DNA from: Micromonospora chokoriensis | Lineage (GTDB): Bacteria > Actinomycetota > Actinomycetes > Mycobacteriales > Micromonosporaceae | Direction: 5' to 3' | Assembly (NCBI RefSeq): GCF_000718555.1 | Contig: NZ_JOAN01000025.1 | Span: 25,547-89,546, forward strand | Length of the DNA stretch: 64,000 bases | Shown: one piece after another, positions 35,154 through 44,897 of the stretch | Layout of the letters: each line of letters opens with the position of its first letter | How positions within the stretch are numbered: the stretch's first letter is position 1 | Translations under genes and position numbers: made by a program | The notes under the pieces: generated by a model | Databases searched by the model: none | What the model was told of the DNA's origin: nothing | What the model saw: only the letters and a program-made list of their open reading frames with translations

Positions 35154-35885
35154 ATGGCGGAACTGGCAACCCTCTGGATCGTCCGGCATGGCGAGAGCAC
35201 CGCGAACGTCGCGGCGACGCACGCCGAGACGTCGGGCGCGGAGCTGATCGACCTCACTCACCGCGACGCCGACGTGCCGCTCTCCGCGACCGGCGAGGAC
35301 CAGGCCCGAGCGACCGGCCGTTGGCTGGCCGAGCTGCCGGACGCGAAGCGCCCGGACGTGGCGGTGGTGTCGCCGTACCTGCGCGCGGTGCAGACCTCCC
35401 GGCTGGCGCTGGCCGGCACCGACATTCGCGTACACCGCGACGAGCGGCTGCGCGACCGGGAGCTGGGCATCCTCGACGGGCTGACCGGGCACGGGGTGCG
35501 GCGGCGGTACCCGGACGAGGCCGACCGTCGGGAGCGGTTGGGCAAGTTCTACTACCGGCCGCCGGGCGGGGAGTCCTGGACGGACGTGGCGTTGCGGCTG
35601 CGGACGCTGCTGGGTGACCTGCGCCGGGACCACGAGGGTTGCCGGGTGCTGCTCTTCGGCCACGACGCACTGGTGTTCCTGCTTCGCTATCTGGTGGAGG
35701 GGTTGACCGAGGACGAGCTGATGGCGCTCACCCGGCAGGAGGTGATCGCCAACTGTTCGATTACCGAGTGGTCGGCCGATGGCGAGGACCGACTGACGCT
35801 CACCGCCTTCAACCATGTCGAGCACCTGCGTCAGCAGGGCGCCCAGCCGACCAGGGAGGACGAGATCCATGCCGAGCCGGTCTGA
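35154..35885 (+). CDS. Histidine phosphatase superfamily protein
   Basis: The 243-residue protein has the phosphoglycerate-mutase-like signature LWIVRHGES near the N-terminus, the second Arg region SPYLRAVQTS, the acid in RDRELGILDG and the second His in LLFGHDAL. These define a working branch 1 histidine phosphatase. The substrate could be a sugar phosphate or other small phosphoester. Its 3' end overlaps the nnrD start by 17 bases, so the two are co-expressed. Confidence 0.88.
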   Translation: MAELATLWIVRHGESTANVAATHAETSGAELIDLTHRDADVPLSATGEDQARATGRWLAELPDAKRPDVAVVSPYLRAVQTSRLALAGTDIRVHRDERLRDRELGILDGLTGHGVRRRYPDEADRRERLGKFYYRPPGGESWTDVALRLRTLLGDLRRDHEGCRVLLFGHDALVFLLRYLVEGLTEDELMALTRQEVIANCSITEWSADGEDRLTLTAFNHVEHLRQQGAQPTREDEIHAEPV

Positions 35886-36738
35886 GGTGAAGGTGATCAC
35901 CCCGGCGTTGCTGCGGGACTGGGCGCTGCCGGTGCCGGTCGGTGGGAAGGAGAGCCGGGGCACCGTGCTGGTGGTCGGCGGTTCCCGCTTCACGCCGGGC
36001 GCGGTGCTGCTCGCCGGGGTGGCCGCGTTGCGCGCCGGCGCTGGGGTGCTCCAGCTGGCCGCCGCCGAGTCGACCGCCGCCGCGCTGAGCATCCAGGTGC
36101 CCGAGGCGCTGGTGGTCGGTCTGCCGGAGACCGCCGACGGCGCGGTGGCCGCCGACCGGGACGGCCAGCTCGGCGACCTGGTCACGCAGGCCGACGTGGT
36201 GGCGATCGGCCCCGGCTTGAAGGCGATCGACGAGACCAACCGCCTGCTGAGCCTGGTCCTGGAGGCGGCCCGTCCGGACACGTCGCTGGTGCTCGACGCG
36301 TACGCCCTCGGTGCGCTCAGCCACGCACCGGACCTGCTGGTCGGCTCGGGTCGGCCCGTGGTGCTCACCCCCAACGTCACCGAGGCCGGGCACCTGATCG
36401 GGCGGGACCCGGGTGACGACCTGGACGCCGAGGCGGCCGAGGTGGCCACCCGGTACGAGGCGGTCGTGTCGCTGTACGGGCACGTGGCCGCCCCGGACGG
36501 GCGGGGTTGGCGGGAGGAGAGCGGTGACGCCGGGCTGGGCACCTCCGGCAGCGGGGACGTGCTCGCCGGGTTGCTGGCGGGGCTGCTGTCCCGGGGTGCC
36601 GACCCGGCGCAGGCGGCCTGTTGGGGCTCGTTCGCGCACTCGGTGAGCGGCCAGCGGCTGATCCCCCGCTACGGCCGGATCGGCTTTCTGGCCCGGGAGC
36701 TGCTCGACGAGATCCCCCGCACCCTGGCGATGGTCTGA
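35869..36738 (+). CDS. nnrD: ADP-dependent NAD(P)H-hydrate dehydratase
   Basis: The 289-residue protein matches the ribokinase-like YjeF C-terminal domain: [48 protein letters not shown] and [20 protein letters not shown]. It repairs hydrated NAD(P)H with ADP or ATP as phosphate donor. The epimerase (YjeF N) domain that is often fused is missing, so NnrE is presumably elsewhere. The ATG at 35869 has a GGGAGG SD inside the upstream phosphatase gene. Confidence 0.9.
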   Translation: MPSRSEVKVITPALLRDWALPVPVGGKESRGTVLVVGGSRFTPGAVLLAGVAALRAGAGVLQLAAAESTAAALSIQVPEALVVGLPETADGAVAADRDGQLGDLVTQADVVAIGPGLKAIDETNRLLSLVLEAARPDTSLVLDAYALGALSHAPDLLVGSGRPVVLTPNVTEAGHLIGRDPGDDLDAEAAEVATRYEAVVSLYGHVAAPDGRGWREESGDAGLGTSGSGDVLAGLLAGLLSRGADPAQAACWGSFAHSVSGQRLIPRYGRIGFLARELLDEIPRTLAMV

Positions 36739-36820
36739 TCGGGCCCGGTCCCTTCGTCGAACCTCGGCGGAGCTTCGCTGGAGGGCGACCCGAACGGCCG
36801 GTTCCGGCCCGGTAGGATCT

Positions 36821-36910
36821 GCCCGGGCCGTTACTGGCGCGTGGGGATGGACAACCATCGGGGAGCGGCCTCGTCACGTGGACGTTTGCCGAGCGCCTGG
36901 GCCTTCCCGC
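36821..36910 (+). promoter_or_regulatory. ZTP riboswitch (pfl motif) upstream of glyA
   Basis: The leader carries the two conserved blocks of the pfl/ZTP class: GGCCGTTACTGGCG (36826-36839) followed by a GGATGG-ACAA-CCATC stem (about 36845-36859), CGGGGAGCGGC (36859-36869) and, after a linker, GCCGAGCGCCTGGGC (36888-36902). ZTP riboswitches sense the folate-stress signal ZMP/ZTP and commonly control one-carbon genes such as glyA. A TAGGAT at 36813-36818 could be the promoter -10 element. The SD (GGAGG, 36920-36924) lies just downstream. Confidence 0.85.
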
Positions 36911-36928
36911 ACGTCTGTTGGAGGTCGC

Positions 36929-38365
36929 ATGTCGCACAACGCCGAGTCCACCGCATTCCGCAGTGCCCTTGAGGTGATCCGGGCTGTCGAGCCGCGGGTC
37001 GCCGACGCCATCGGCGCCGAGCTGACCGACCAGCGGGAGTCGCTCAAGCTGATCGCCAGTGAGAACTACGCCTCCCCGGCGACCCTGCTGGCCATGGGCA
37101 ACTGGTTCAGTGACAAGTACGCCGAGGGCACCGTCGGCCGCCGCTTCTACGCCGGCTGCCAGAACGTCGACACCGTCGAGGCGCTCGCCGCCGAGCACGC
37201 CCGGGAGCTGTTCGGCGCCGCGCACGCGTACGTGCAGCCGCACTCGGGCATCGACGCCAACCTGGTCGCGTTCTGGGCGGTGCTGGCCGACCGGGTGGAG
37301 TCCCCCGCCCTGAAGAAGGCCCAGGTCCGCCAGGTCAACGACCTCACCGAGGCAGACTGGTTCGCGCTGCGGCGCGAGCTGGGCAACCAGCGGATGCTCG
37401 GCATGTCGCTGGACGCCGGCGGCCACCTCACCCACGGCTTCCGGCCGAACATCTCCGGCAAGATGTTCGACCAGCGCAGCTACGGCACCGACCCGGCGAC
37501 CGGCCTGATCGACTACGACCGGGTGGCCGAGGCCGCCCGCGAGTTCAAGCCGCTGATCCTGGTGGGTGGCTACTCGGCGTACCCCCGGAAGGTGAACTTC
37601 CGGATCCTGCGCGAGATCGCCGACTCGGTCGGCGCCACCTTCATGGTCGACATGGCGCACTTCGCCGGGCTGGTGGCCGGCAAGGTGTTCACCGGCGACT
37701 TCGACCCGGTGCCGCACGCGCACATCGTCACGACCACCACCCACAAGTCGCTGCGCGGCCCGCGCGGCGGCATGGTGCTCTGCCAGCCGGAGCTGGCCGA
37801 CCAGGTGGACCGGGGCTGCCCGATGGTGCTCGGCGGTCCGCTGCCGCACGTGATGGCCGCCAAGGCGGTCGCGCTCGCGGAGGCCCGTCGGCCCGACTTC
37901 GCCGACTACGCCCAGCGGATCGTGGACAACTCGCAGGCCCTCGCCGAAGGGCTGCTGCGCCGCGGCGCGACGCTTGTCACCGGCGGCACCGACAACCACC
38001 TGGTGCTGATCGACGTGTCCGGCTACGGGCTCACCGGCCGGCAGGCCGAGCAGGCCCTGCTCGACTCGGGCATCGTCACCAACCGCAACTCGGTCCCGCA
38101 GGACCCGAACGGCGCCTGGTACACGTCCGGCATCCGGATCGGCACCCCGGCGCTGACCACTCGGGGCCTCGGCACCGCCGAGATGGACCAGACCGCCGAG
38201 CTGATCCACACCGTGCTGACCCAGACCACCGCCGGCGCCAACGCCGACGGCACCCCGTCGAAGGCGAAGTACACCCTGGACGCCGACCTGGCCGACAAGA
38301 TCGCCCGCCAGGCCACCGACCTGCTGGCCACGTACCCCCTCTACCCCGGCATCGACCTGAGCTGA
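36929..38365 (+). CDS. glyA: Serine hydroxymethyltransferase
   Basis: The 478-residue protein has the SHMT signature: [39 protein letters not shown] and the PLP-lysine segment [17 protein letters not shown]. It interconverts serine and glycine with transfer of a one-carbon unit to tetrahydrofolate. It is longer than E. coli GlyA, with an insertion around residues 120-150, as in other actinobacterial long forms. ATG 36929 follows GGAGG, which sits at the end of the ZTP riboswitch. The end of the gene runs into a strong terminator. Confidence 0.95.
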   Translation: MSHNAESTAFRSALEVIRAVEPRVADAIGAELTDQRESLKLIASENYASPATLLAMGNWFSDKYAEGTVGRRFYAGCQNVDTVEALAAEHARELFGAAHAYVQPHSGIDANLVAFWAVLADRVESPALKKAQVRQVNDLTEADWFALRRELGNQRMLGMSLDAGGHLTHGFRPNISGKMFDQRSYGTDPATGLIDYDRVAEAAREFKPLILVGGYSAYPRKVNFRILREIADSVGATFMVDMAHFAGLVAGKVFTGDFDPVPHAHIVTTTTHKSLRGPRGGMVLCQPELADQVDRGCPMVLGGPLPHVMAAKAVALAEARRPDFADYAQRIVDNSQALAEGLLRRGATLVTGGTDNHLVLIDVSGYGLTGRQAEQALLDSGIVTNRNSVPQDPNGAWYTSGIRIGTPALTTRGLGTAEMDQTAELIHTVLTQTTAGANADGTPSKAKYTLDADLADKIARQATDLLATYPLYPGIDLS

Positions 38366-38387
38366 GCGGCGGTACCACTGACGGCCA

Positions 38388-38424
38388 CGCCGCCCCCCCA
38401 CTCAGGTGAGTGCCGGGGGCGGCG
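38388..38424. terminator. Bidirectional terminator after glyA
   Basis: A 10-bp outer stem (38388-38397 with 38415-38424) encloses a CACTC-AGGT-GAGTG hairpin, between the convergent glyA and DUF4177-like genes. Confidence 0.8.
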
Positions 38425-38437
38425 GGGCCGGCGGCCC

Positions 38438-38689
38438 TCAGGCCATGGGGCGCTTCAGGTGGTAGCGGTGGACCTCGGTGCTGCCCTGGACGTTGTTGAC
38501 GTCCTCGGCGGCGGAGACGAGCTCCCACCCCTCCCGGCCAGCCCGGTTGAGGTGCGCGATGGCGGTGTCGCCGTAGGCGGTGATGTCCTTGCGCGAACCG
38601 TCCGGCGCGTACCAGACGAACGAGACGTGAAAATTGCGGCCCTGTCCCTGATAACGGCGGACGAGCAAGGCGTACTCCCAGGCAACCAT
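38438..38689 (-). CDS. Small DUF4177-like protein
   Basis: The 83-residue protein opens with WEYALLVRRY and contains LNRAGREGWELVSA, the arrangement that defines DUF4177-type small proteins. There are no membrane segments. Function unknown. It lies between glyA and the start of the biosynthetic region and is probably not part of the cluster. Confidence 0.65.
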   Translation of the reverse strand: MVAWEYALLVRRYQGQGRNFHVSFVWYAPDGSRKDITAYGDTAIAHLNRAGREGWELVSAAEDVNNVQGSTEVHRYHLKRPMA

Positions 38690-38765
38690 GCGGCCTATTA
38701 TGACCGTCCACCCAGGACGGCGGTACGCGGGTCGTCGCGCATTGCCATCCGATGAACGCGGTGTG

Positions 38766-40112
38766 TCAACCCGCCCGGCGGGTCAGCTCGTCGGTGATCA
38801 GCGCCGCGAGGCGGTCCAGCCCGACGTCGATCTGCTCCGGCGTCACCGCGCTTACCGACAACCGCAACGCGCGGACCGGCGCGGTGTCGTCGTAGAAGTG
38901 CGCCATCGGCGTCCACAGCACGCCGTAGTCGCGCGCCGAACGGTCCAGCATCGCGTCGTCGACCGGGAACGGCACTGTCACCACCACGAAGAACCCACCG
39001 GCCGGCACCGTCCAGCGCACCACCCCCGACTGCGCCGGCTGCGCTGGCCCATCCGGCTGCGCCGGAAACCGCCGGCTCAGGCCGGCCACCAGGTGGCGCA
39101 GATTCCGGGTGTACGCGGACCGCTCCCGGGTGTTCGCGGCCACCAGGCTGCATCCGTGCTCCAGCAGCCGGCCGCCGATGACCGCCTGCGCGATCGGCGA
39201 CGTGTTCACCGTGATCATGCTCTTGATCATGGCGAGCTGGTCGGCGAGGGGGCCGACTCGGCCGTTCGGGCCGGCCACCCGTTGGTCGGCGACGACGTAC
39301 CCGACCCGGGCGCCGGGGAGCACGGTCTTGGCGAACGAGCCGAGGTAGACGACCCTCCGCTCGGTGTCCAACGCCTTGAGGGTGGGCGGGCGTGGCTCGT
39401 CGTCGAGGTGGAACAGGCCGTACGGGTTGTCCTCCAGCAGCAGCAGGTCCTCCTCGGCGGCCAGGCCCAGCAGCTGCCGCCGGTGGGCGGTGTCGATGCT
39501 GACTCCGGAGGGGTTGGCGAAGTCCGGCATCAGGTAGCAGGCGCGCGGCCGCAGCCCCGCCGCCCGTGCCCGGCGTACCTGGGCCGCGAGGTCGGCCAGA
39601 TCGACCCCGGACGGCCCACCGGCGACCGGCCACACCGGCAGGTCTACCAGCCGGGCCGCCCCGGTCAGCCCGACGTAGGTCGGGGCGACCGCGAGCAGCA
39701 CGTCCGTCGGGCCGGCCCGCAATGCCCGCAGCACCAGGAACATCGCCTCCTGGCAGCCGACGGTCACCACGATGGCCTCCGGGTCGACGGTGATCTGCTC
39801 GTCGACGGCGAGGTTGCGGGCGATCAGGTGGTGCACGATGCCCTTGGTCCGGCCGTACTGGAGCAACAGCCGTCGGGCCTGCTCGGGTCGGTGCCCCAGG
39901 TCGTCGACGAGATGCCGGTGGAACGTGTCCAGGTGGCGGTGCACCGCCGCGAGGTCGAAGAACTCCTCGTACGGTCGCCCGGCGGCGAGGGACACCGCCG
40001 CCGGGTAGCGCTCGGACACCTCGTTGAGGAAGTTCATCGAGGTCAGCGCCGGATCGCTCAGCGCGGGGTGCAGGTCGGCGACGGTCAGGTCGACCGGCTC
40101 GGCGGCGCTCAC
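38766..40112 (-). CDS. hpgT: Arylglycine (4-hydroxyphenylglycine) aminotransferase, HpgT-like
   Basis: The 448-residue protein is a fold-type I PLP aminotransferase: SLAAGRPYEEFF, LQYGRTKGI, VGCQEAMFLVLRAL, MPDFANPSGVSID, LLLEDNPYGLF and the Schiff-base segment YLGSFAKTVLPGARVGYV. In sequence style it matches the HpgT/DpgAT enzymes of glycopeptide antibiotic clusters, which transaminate 4-hydroxyphenylglyoxylate to 4-hydroxyphenylglycine. A MocR- or 2-aminoadipate-type aminotransferase is the main alternative, but hmo is only three bases upstream and hmaS is in the same region, which makes the Hpg role the best reading. It is the last gene of its transcription unit. Confidence 0.78.
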   Translation of the reverse strand: MSAAEPVDLTVADLHPALSDPALTSMNFLNEVSERYPAAVSLAAGRPYEEFFDLAAVHRHLDTFHRHLVDDLGHRPEQARRLLLQYGRTKGIVHHLIARNLAVDEQITVDPEAIVVTVGCQEAMFLVLRALRAGPTDVLLAVAPTYVGLTGAARLVDLPVWPVAGGPSGVDLADLAAQVRRARAAGLRPRACYLMPDFANPSGVSIDTAHRRQLLGLAAEEDLLLLEDNPYGLFHLDDEPRPPTLKALDTERRVVYLGSFAKTVLPGARVGYVVADQRVAGPNGRVGPLADQLAMIKSMITVNTSPIAQAVIGGRLLEHGCSLVAANTRERSAYTRNLRHLVAGLSRRFPAQPDGPAQPAQSGVVRWTVPAGGFFVVVTVPFPVDDAMLDRSARDYGVLWTPMAHFYDDTAPVRALRLSVSAVTPEQIDVGLDRLAALITDELTRRAG

Positions 40113-40115
40113 TTC

Positions 40116-41207
40116 TCAACCCACCCCGAGGGTGCGCAGCTCGCCGGCCGCCACCGGATCGGCGCAGCCGGCCAGGGTGAGCGCGTCGGTCAGCTCGGCG
40201 GCGAGCAGGCCCAACGCGTCCCGGGCGGCCGGTTCGCCACCGACTGCGAGGGCCCAGAGCAGCGGCCTGCCGACGAGCACCCCGGCCGCACCCAGCGCGA
40301 GCGCCCGCAGCACGTCGGTGCCGCTGCGGATGCCGCTGTCCAGCAGCACCTGGCAGTCGTCCCCGACCACGTCGACGACCTCGGGCAGCATGGTGACGCT
40401 TGGTGGCGAGCCGTCCAGTTGCCGCCCCCCGTGGTTGGAGACGACCACGGCGTCCGCGCCGACGCGTACCGCCTCGACCGCGTCGCGCGGGTCCAGCAGC
40501 CCCTTGACCACCAGCGGCAGGTCGACCTGCTCGCGCAGCCACGCCAGGTCCGACCAGCGCAGCGCCGGCGCGAACGACGCGGCGGTGTGCGCGGCGATGG
40601 CGGACGCCCCGGGGGCACCGGAGTGCGCCAGCGCGTCGCGACCCTCGGGCAGGTTCGCGGCGATCACCTCGGCCGGCAGCCGGAACGCGTTGCGCAGGTC
40701 CCGGGGGCGTCGACCGAGCACTGGGACGTCCACGGTGACCACCAGTGCCCGACAGCCGGCCGCGACGACCCGGTCCAGCAGGTCGCGGACGAGAGCCCGG
40801 TCGCGCAGCCAGTAGAGCTGGAACCAGACGTCCGCGCCGGCCCCGGTGACCTGTTCGATGGGGGTGCTGCCCAGCGTGCTCGCCAGGTACGGGATCCCGG
40901 CCGCACCGGCCGCCGCCGCCAGGCCCAGCTCCCCGTCCGGGTGCACCAGCCGCTGGTACGCCATCGGCGCCACCGCGACCGGCATGGCGTACGGACGGCC
41001 GAGCAGCCGGGTGCCGAGGTCGACGGTGTCCACCCCGCGCAGCACCCGGGGCAGCACCGCGACCCGGTCCAGCGCCCGACGGTTCGCGGCGAGGGTCACC
41101 TCGGCGGCGCTGCCGCCGGCCACGTAGTCCCACACGGCCGGCGGCAGCACGGCCCGGGCCCGATCGGCGTAGTCGGCCAGCGACACCGCCGGCAGGTCGG
41201 TCAGCAC
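40116..41207 (-). CDS. hmo: FMN-dependent 4-hydroxymandelate oxidase
   Basis: The 363-residue protein has the alpha-hydroxyacid oxidase fold (TIM barrel) with WDYVAGGSAAEVTL, PVAVAPMAYQRL, the LVVTVDVPVLGRR strand and the catalytic His/Arg loop VVVSNHGGRQLDG. Members include lactate, glycolate and mandelate oxidases; the Hmo subgroup oxidises 4-hydroxymandelate to 4-hydroxybenzoylformate. Direct linkage to hpgT and the presence of hmaS support that substrate. The start is GTG 41207, preceded by GAGGGG; it lies five bases after the esterase stop. Flavin is expected to be re-oxidised by O2. Confidence 0.78.
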   Translation of the reverse strand: MLTDLPAVSLADYADRARAVLPPAVWDYVAGGSAAEVTLAANRRALDRVAVLPRVLRGVDTVDLGTRLLGRPYAMPVAVAPMAYQRLVHPDGELGLAAAAGAAGIPYLASTLGSTPIEQVTGAGADVWFQLYWLRDRALVRDLLDRVVAAGCRALVVTVDVPVLGRRPRDLRNAFRLPAEVIAANLPEGRDALAHSGAPGASAIAAHTAASFAPALRWSDLAWLREQVDLPLVVKGLLDPRDAVEAVRVGADAVVVSNHGGRQLDGSPPSVTMLPEVVDVVGDDCQVLLDSGIRSGTDVLRALALGAAGVLVGRPLLWALAVGGEPAARDALGLLAAELTDALTLAGCADPVAAGELRTLGVG

Positions 41208-41211
41208 CCGC

Positions 41212-42198
41212 TCACCCCTCGCCCGCCGCCGGGCCGGTCGCGGCAGCCGGCTCGGCCGCATCGCCCGGCTCGGCCGGCAGCCCGAAGCGCTCGCGGAGGA
41301 ACGCCGCCGCGCTCCCCTGCGCCCGCCGTCCGTCGGTGAAGGTCCCCGGCATGGCGAAGAACCCGTGGATCATGCCCGGGTAGTGCTCCAGTCGGGTGGA
41401 CACGCCGGCGTCGCGCAGCCGCTCGGCGTAGCGCTGCCCCTCGGCGCTGAGCGGGTCCAGGTCGGCGGTGATCACCAGCGCCGGCGGCAACCCGGCCAGG
41501 TCGTCGGCGAGCAGCGGCGACGCGAGGGGATCCCGGGCGTGCGCCGGGTCGGTCAGGTAGTGCGTCCGGTACCAGGCGACCGAGCGGCGGTTGAACAACG
41601 TCGGGTCGTCGTCCCCGGCCGGCTCGCCGCTCTGGTCGGTGTTCGGGTAGACGAGCAGTTGCGCGGCGAGCGGCGGCCCGTCGGTACGGCTGAGCAGGGT
41701 GACTGCGGCGGCCAGGTTCCCACCGGCGCTGTCGCCACCCACCGCCAGCCGGGCCGGGTCCACGCCCAGCCGGTCGGCGTGCCGGGCGATCCACGAGGTG
41801 GCGGCGTGGCAGTCGTGCACCGCCGCCGGGAAGGGGTGCTCCGGGGCGAGGCGGTAGCCGACGGTGATCACCTGGCAGGGCACCGCGTTGGCGAGGCGTC
41901 GGCAGATGCCGTCGGCGGTGTCGATGCTGCCGAGCGTCCAACCGCCGCCGAAGAAGTAGAGCAGGGTGGGCAGCGGGCCCGACCCACCCGGCCGGTACAC
42001 CCGCAGCGGCAGCTCACCGGCGGGGCCGGGGATCCGCTCGTCGCGTACCTCGGTCACCGGCTCGACCGCGCCGGTGCCGGCGCGGATCGCGGCCAGGTCC
42101 GCGGCGCGCGCCTCGGTGAGGGTCTGCGCGTACAGCGGCGGGGTGCCGGCCGCGGCGCGGGCCGCCCGGTACGCCGCCACCTCCGGGTGCAGGGCCAT
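41212..42198 (-). CDS. Alpha/beta-hydrolase (HSL-type esterase)
   Basis: The 328-residue protein has the hormone-sensitive-lipase arrangement: an oxyanion segment YFFGGGWTLGS, in which the usual HGGG reads FGGG, a nucleophile elbow GGDSAGGN, and a late MIHGFF with the catalytic His. It could hydrolyse or transfer an ester or amide in the pathway. The ATG at 42198 has AGGAG five bases before it; it lies eight bases from the P450 stop, so it is in the P450-esterase-hmo-hpgT operon. Confidence 0.85.
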   Translation of the reverse strand: MALHPEVAAYRAARAAAGTPPLYAQTLTEARAADLAAIRAGTGAVEPVTEVRDERIPGPAGELPLRVYRPGGSGPLPTLLYFFGGGWTLGSIDTADGICRRLANAVPCQVITVGYRLAPEHPFPAAVHDCHAATSWIARHADRLGVDPARLAVGGDSAGGNLAAAVTLLSRTDGPPLAAQLLVYPNTDQSGEPAGDDDPTLFNRRSVAWYRTHYLTDPAHARDPLASPLLADDLAGLPPALVITADLDPLSAEGQRYAERLRDAGVSTRLEHYPGMIHGFFAMPGTFTDGRRAQGSAAAFLRERFGLPAEPGDAAEPAAATGPAAGEG

Positions 42199-42205
42199 GT
42201 CGCTC

Positions 42206-43417
42206 CTATCCACCGGTGCTGACCAGCAACTTGTCGATGCCGCGCAGGAACAGGCTGCCGCTGTACGTCGGTGTCTCGGTGACCGTCAGCGTGGGGAACC
42301 GGGCGAACAGCCGGGGCAACGCGAGGCGTCCCTCCAACCGCGACACCGCCGCGCCGAGGCAGAAGTGCAGGCCCACCCCGAAGGCCAGCGACGGCGGGCC
42401 GGGACGGGTCGCGTCGAAGGTGTCCGGGGCCGGGAAGCGGGCCGGGTCCCGGTTGGCCGCCCCGATCATGATCAGCACGTTGTCGTCCTTGGCGACCGGC
42501 ACGCCGCCCAGCACGGTGTCGGCTGGGGCGGCTCGGGCCAGGAAGTGCACCGGGCTCGCCAACCGCAACACCTCGTCGACGCAGCCCTGCGCGAGCGTGT
42601 CGTCGGTGGGCAGCGCCGCGACCGTCTCCGGGTGGGCCAGCAGCAGCGGTAGCCCGTTGCTGAACATGTAGACGGTGGTGACGAAGCTCGCGTTGAACAG
42701 GACGATCAGGTTGCTGATCAACTCGTCCTCGGTCAGCTCCACCTCCCCCGAGTCGAGCGCCTCGACCAAATCACTGAGCAGGTCGTCCCCGGGCACCCGG
42801 CGGCGGTGCCCGAGCAGCTCCCGGTAGAAGACCCGCAACTCCTGCGCGGCGGCGTTCGCCGCAGCCAGCCGCTGCGGGGTCTTCCCCGCCACGTCCAGGA
42901 ATTCGTCGATCCGCTCCACCCGCTCGCGATACCACGGCAACTCACCGGCCGGGATACCGATGAACTCGGCCATCACCAGTGCCGGAATCGGGTACGCGAA
43001 ATCGGCCACGAAGTCGACAACGCCATCGGCGGCGTCGGCCATCCGGTCCAGTAGCTCGTCGACCACCCGCAGGATCACCGGTTCCAGCGCGCCGAGCCGG
43101 CGCGGCGTGAAGGTGCGGGAGAAAACGTGCCGCATCCGGGTGTGATCGGGCGGGTTCACGAACATCATCGAGGTCTGGAAGGTACGCAGGATCTCCTGCT
43201 CCTCCCACCCCGGCGGCGGCTGTTTGGTCCACTCCGGATCACGCAGCAACCCGTCGACGAGGTCGTAGCCGACCGCCACCGCGGCCACCGTGCGGTGCTC
43301 GGCGCGCGCCGGCACCGCGCTGATCGGCCCGAGCCGGTGCAGGCCGGCGTACCACGGGTACGGATCCTGTCTGCCCTGTTCGCTGTACAGGCCGGTGAGT
43401 AACTCCTCCACGTCCAC
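42206..43417 (-). CDS. Cytochrome P450 with atypical I-helix
   Basis: The 403-residue protein has the haem loop FGVGLHFCLGAA, the K-helix EVLR (in CVDEVLRLASP) and a normal overall length. Its I-helix reads LIVLFNASFVTTVYMF where most P450s have A-G-x-(D/E)-T: the acidic member of the proton-relay pair is replaced by Val. Such changes occur in P450s with non-standard chemistry or peroxide use. GTG at 43417 follows GGAGG. As first gene of the operon with esterase, hmo and hpgT it probably acts on an arylglycine-containing intermediate or final product. Confidence 0.87.
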   Translation of the reverse strand: MDVEELLTGLYSEQGRQDPYPWYAGLHRLGPISAVPARAEHRTVAAVAVGYDLVDGLLRDPEWTKQPPPGWEEQEILRTFQTSMMFVNPPDHTRMRHVFSRTFTPRRLGALEPVILRVVDELLDRMADAADGVVDFVADFAYPIPALVMAEFIGIPAGELPWYRERVERIDEFLDVAGKTPQRLAAANAAAQELRVFYRELLGHRRRVPGDDLLSDLVEALDSGEVELTEDELISNLIVLFNASFVTTVYMFSNGLPLLLAHPETVAALPTDDTLAQGCVDEVLRLASPVHFLARAAPADTVLGGVPVAKDDNVLIMIGAANRDPARFPAPDTFDATRPGPPSLAFGVGLHFCLGAAVSRLEGRLALPRLFARFPTLTVTETPTYSGSLFLRGIDKLLVSTGG

Positions 43418-43484
43418 GGCCGATTCCTCCCCAGGATGTCGGTGGCCGGGGGCAGCGGGGATCGCCCGCCACCCCCGGCCGATG

Positions 43485-44795
43485 TCACAGATCGAGCAGG
43501 CGCAGCGGCACCGCGTTTGCCAACGCCTGGTTGCCGGCGTCGTTCGGGTGGATGTGGTCCCCCGAGTCGTACGCGGGCAGCAACTGGCTAGGCCGCGCCG
43601 GGTCGCGCAACACCCGATCGAAGTCGAGCAGCCCGTCGAACTCCCGACTGCCACGCAGGTACGCGTTCACCGCCTGGCGGGTGGCCTCCTTCTGCGGCGT
43701 CCACACGCCCATCACACCGTGCCCCTCGTACGGCGTCAGCGTGGCCACCAGGCTGGTCAGGCCGCGCTGCTGGAGCTGCCCGTTGATCTGGCGCAGGGTG
43801 GCGATGATCGCCTCGGCTGAGTCGTTCGACATCCAGATGTCGTTGATGCCCAGGTGGGTGACGACGGTCCGCACCCCGGTCTGGGGAAAGACGTCCTCGT
43901 TGAGCCGGGCCGCCGCGTTCGGGCCGAGCTGGTAGTAGCCGGGGTAGTTGCCGTCGCCCGGCTCGGTGCCCTCGTGGTTGAGCCGGTTGCCGGCGAGGCT
44001 CAGGTTGAGCACGCCCGGGGTGCGCTTGTCCGGCCGGTCGGCGAGCAGCCGGTCGGAGAGCAGGTCAGGCCAGCGCCGGTTGGCGTTGACGGTGCTGCCG
44101 TTGCCGTCACCGATGGAGTCACTGAGCACGACCAGCGCGCCGGGGCTGCCCTTGCGCTGCACGTCGATGCCGGAGAGGAAGAACCAGCAGCAGGTGGGGC
44201 GGGTGGTGAACCCGGTGCCCTCGGCCGCACCGGTCAGATCCCCCGCGCCGATGAAGTTGGCCTGCTGGGACTGCCCGTGGAACGTGGTCGGGCCGGTCGG
44301 CGTCGGGAAGTGCAGGGTGACCACCAGGTCACTGTCGTCCGCGACCGGGAAGGCCAACGGGTCACTGAGCAGTTCGGCGCCCCGGTTCATGGTCGCCGAG
44401 GCGGCACCGGTGAAGGTCAGCGGGCGCACCGACGCCGCGTCGATGTCGGAGAGGTCGTCGGGGGTCGCGGTGTTCGGCCGGGCGACGGTGGCGCGACCGA
44501 CCTTGACCGCCTGCTCGCCGTAGAGGTTGCTCAGGCGTACCCGCAGCGCCGGGCCGCCCACCGAGACGTGCACGATCATCCGGACGCTCTGGTCGTTGAG
44601 GCCGGTGTTGGTCAACCCGACCGAGTTGCCCCGGGTTACCGCGGTGGCCCAACTGCCCGCCCACTCGGCGCCCTCGGGCCGGCCGGCGGCGGTGCCGGAC
44701 GGACCGGCGCTGGCGACGACGGCGGGTGCGCCGGTGACCAGCAGCGCGGCCGCAGCAGCGATGACATGCCATCTCTTCGGGGTTGCCGTTGCCAT
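43485..44795 (-). CDS. Secreted SGNH/GDSL hydrolase
   Basis: The 436-residue protein has an N-terminal signal peptide (VIAAAAALLVTGAPAVVASA) and an SGNH hydrolase domain with GDS-like VVLSDSIGDGNGS, LSLAGNRL, THLGINDIW and the DHIHPND Asp/His pair. A beta-sandwich (about 45-200) precedes it. This is the layout of secreted actinobacterial esterases. It lies between the P450 operon and the divergent AMP-ligase and may be an unrelated extracellular lipase. Confidence 0.87.
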   Translation of the reverse strand: MATATPKRWHVIAAAAALLVTGAPAVVASAGPSGTAAGRPEGAEWAGSWATAVTRGNSVGLTNTGLNDQSVRMIVHVSVGGPALRVRLSNLYGEQAVKVGRATVARPNTATPDDLSDIDAASVRPLTFTGAASATMNRGAELLSDPLAFPVADDSDLVVTLHFPTPTGPTTFHGQSQQANFIGAGDLTGAAEGTGFTTRPTCCWFFLSGIDVQRKGSPGALVVLSDSIGDGNGSTVNANRRWPDLLSDRLLADRPDKRTPGVLNLSLAGNRLNHEGTEPGDGNYPGYYQLGPNAAARLNEDVFPQTGVRTVVTHLGINDIWMSNDSAEAIIATLRQINGQLQQRGLTSLVATLTPYEGHGVMGVWTPQKEATRQAVNAYLRGSREFDGLLDFDRVLRDPARPSQLLPAYDSGDHIHPNDAGNQALANAVPLRLLDL

Positions 44796-44897
44796 GGAAC
44801 CTCCATCGTGTGGCAGCCCAGGGCCGTCCGCTGACGGCGCCCGCCTGGACGATGGTCCAGAAACCTAGCCGCCGCCGCTGACAGGCGTCAATCAACC

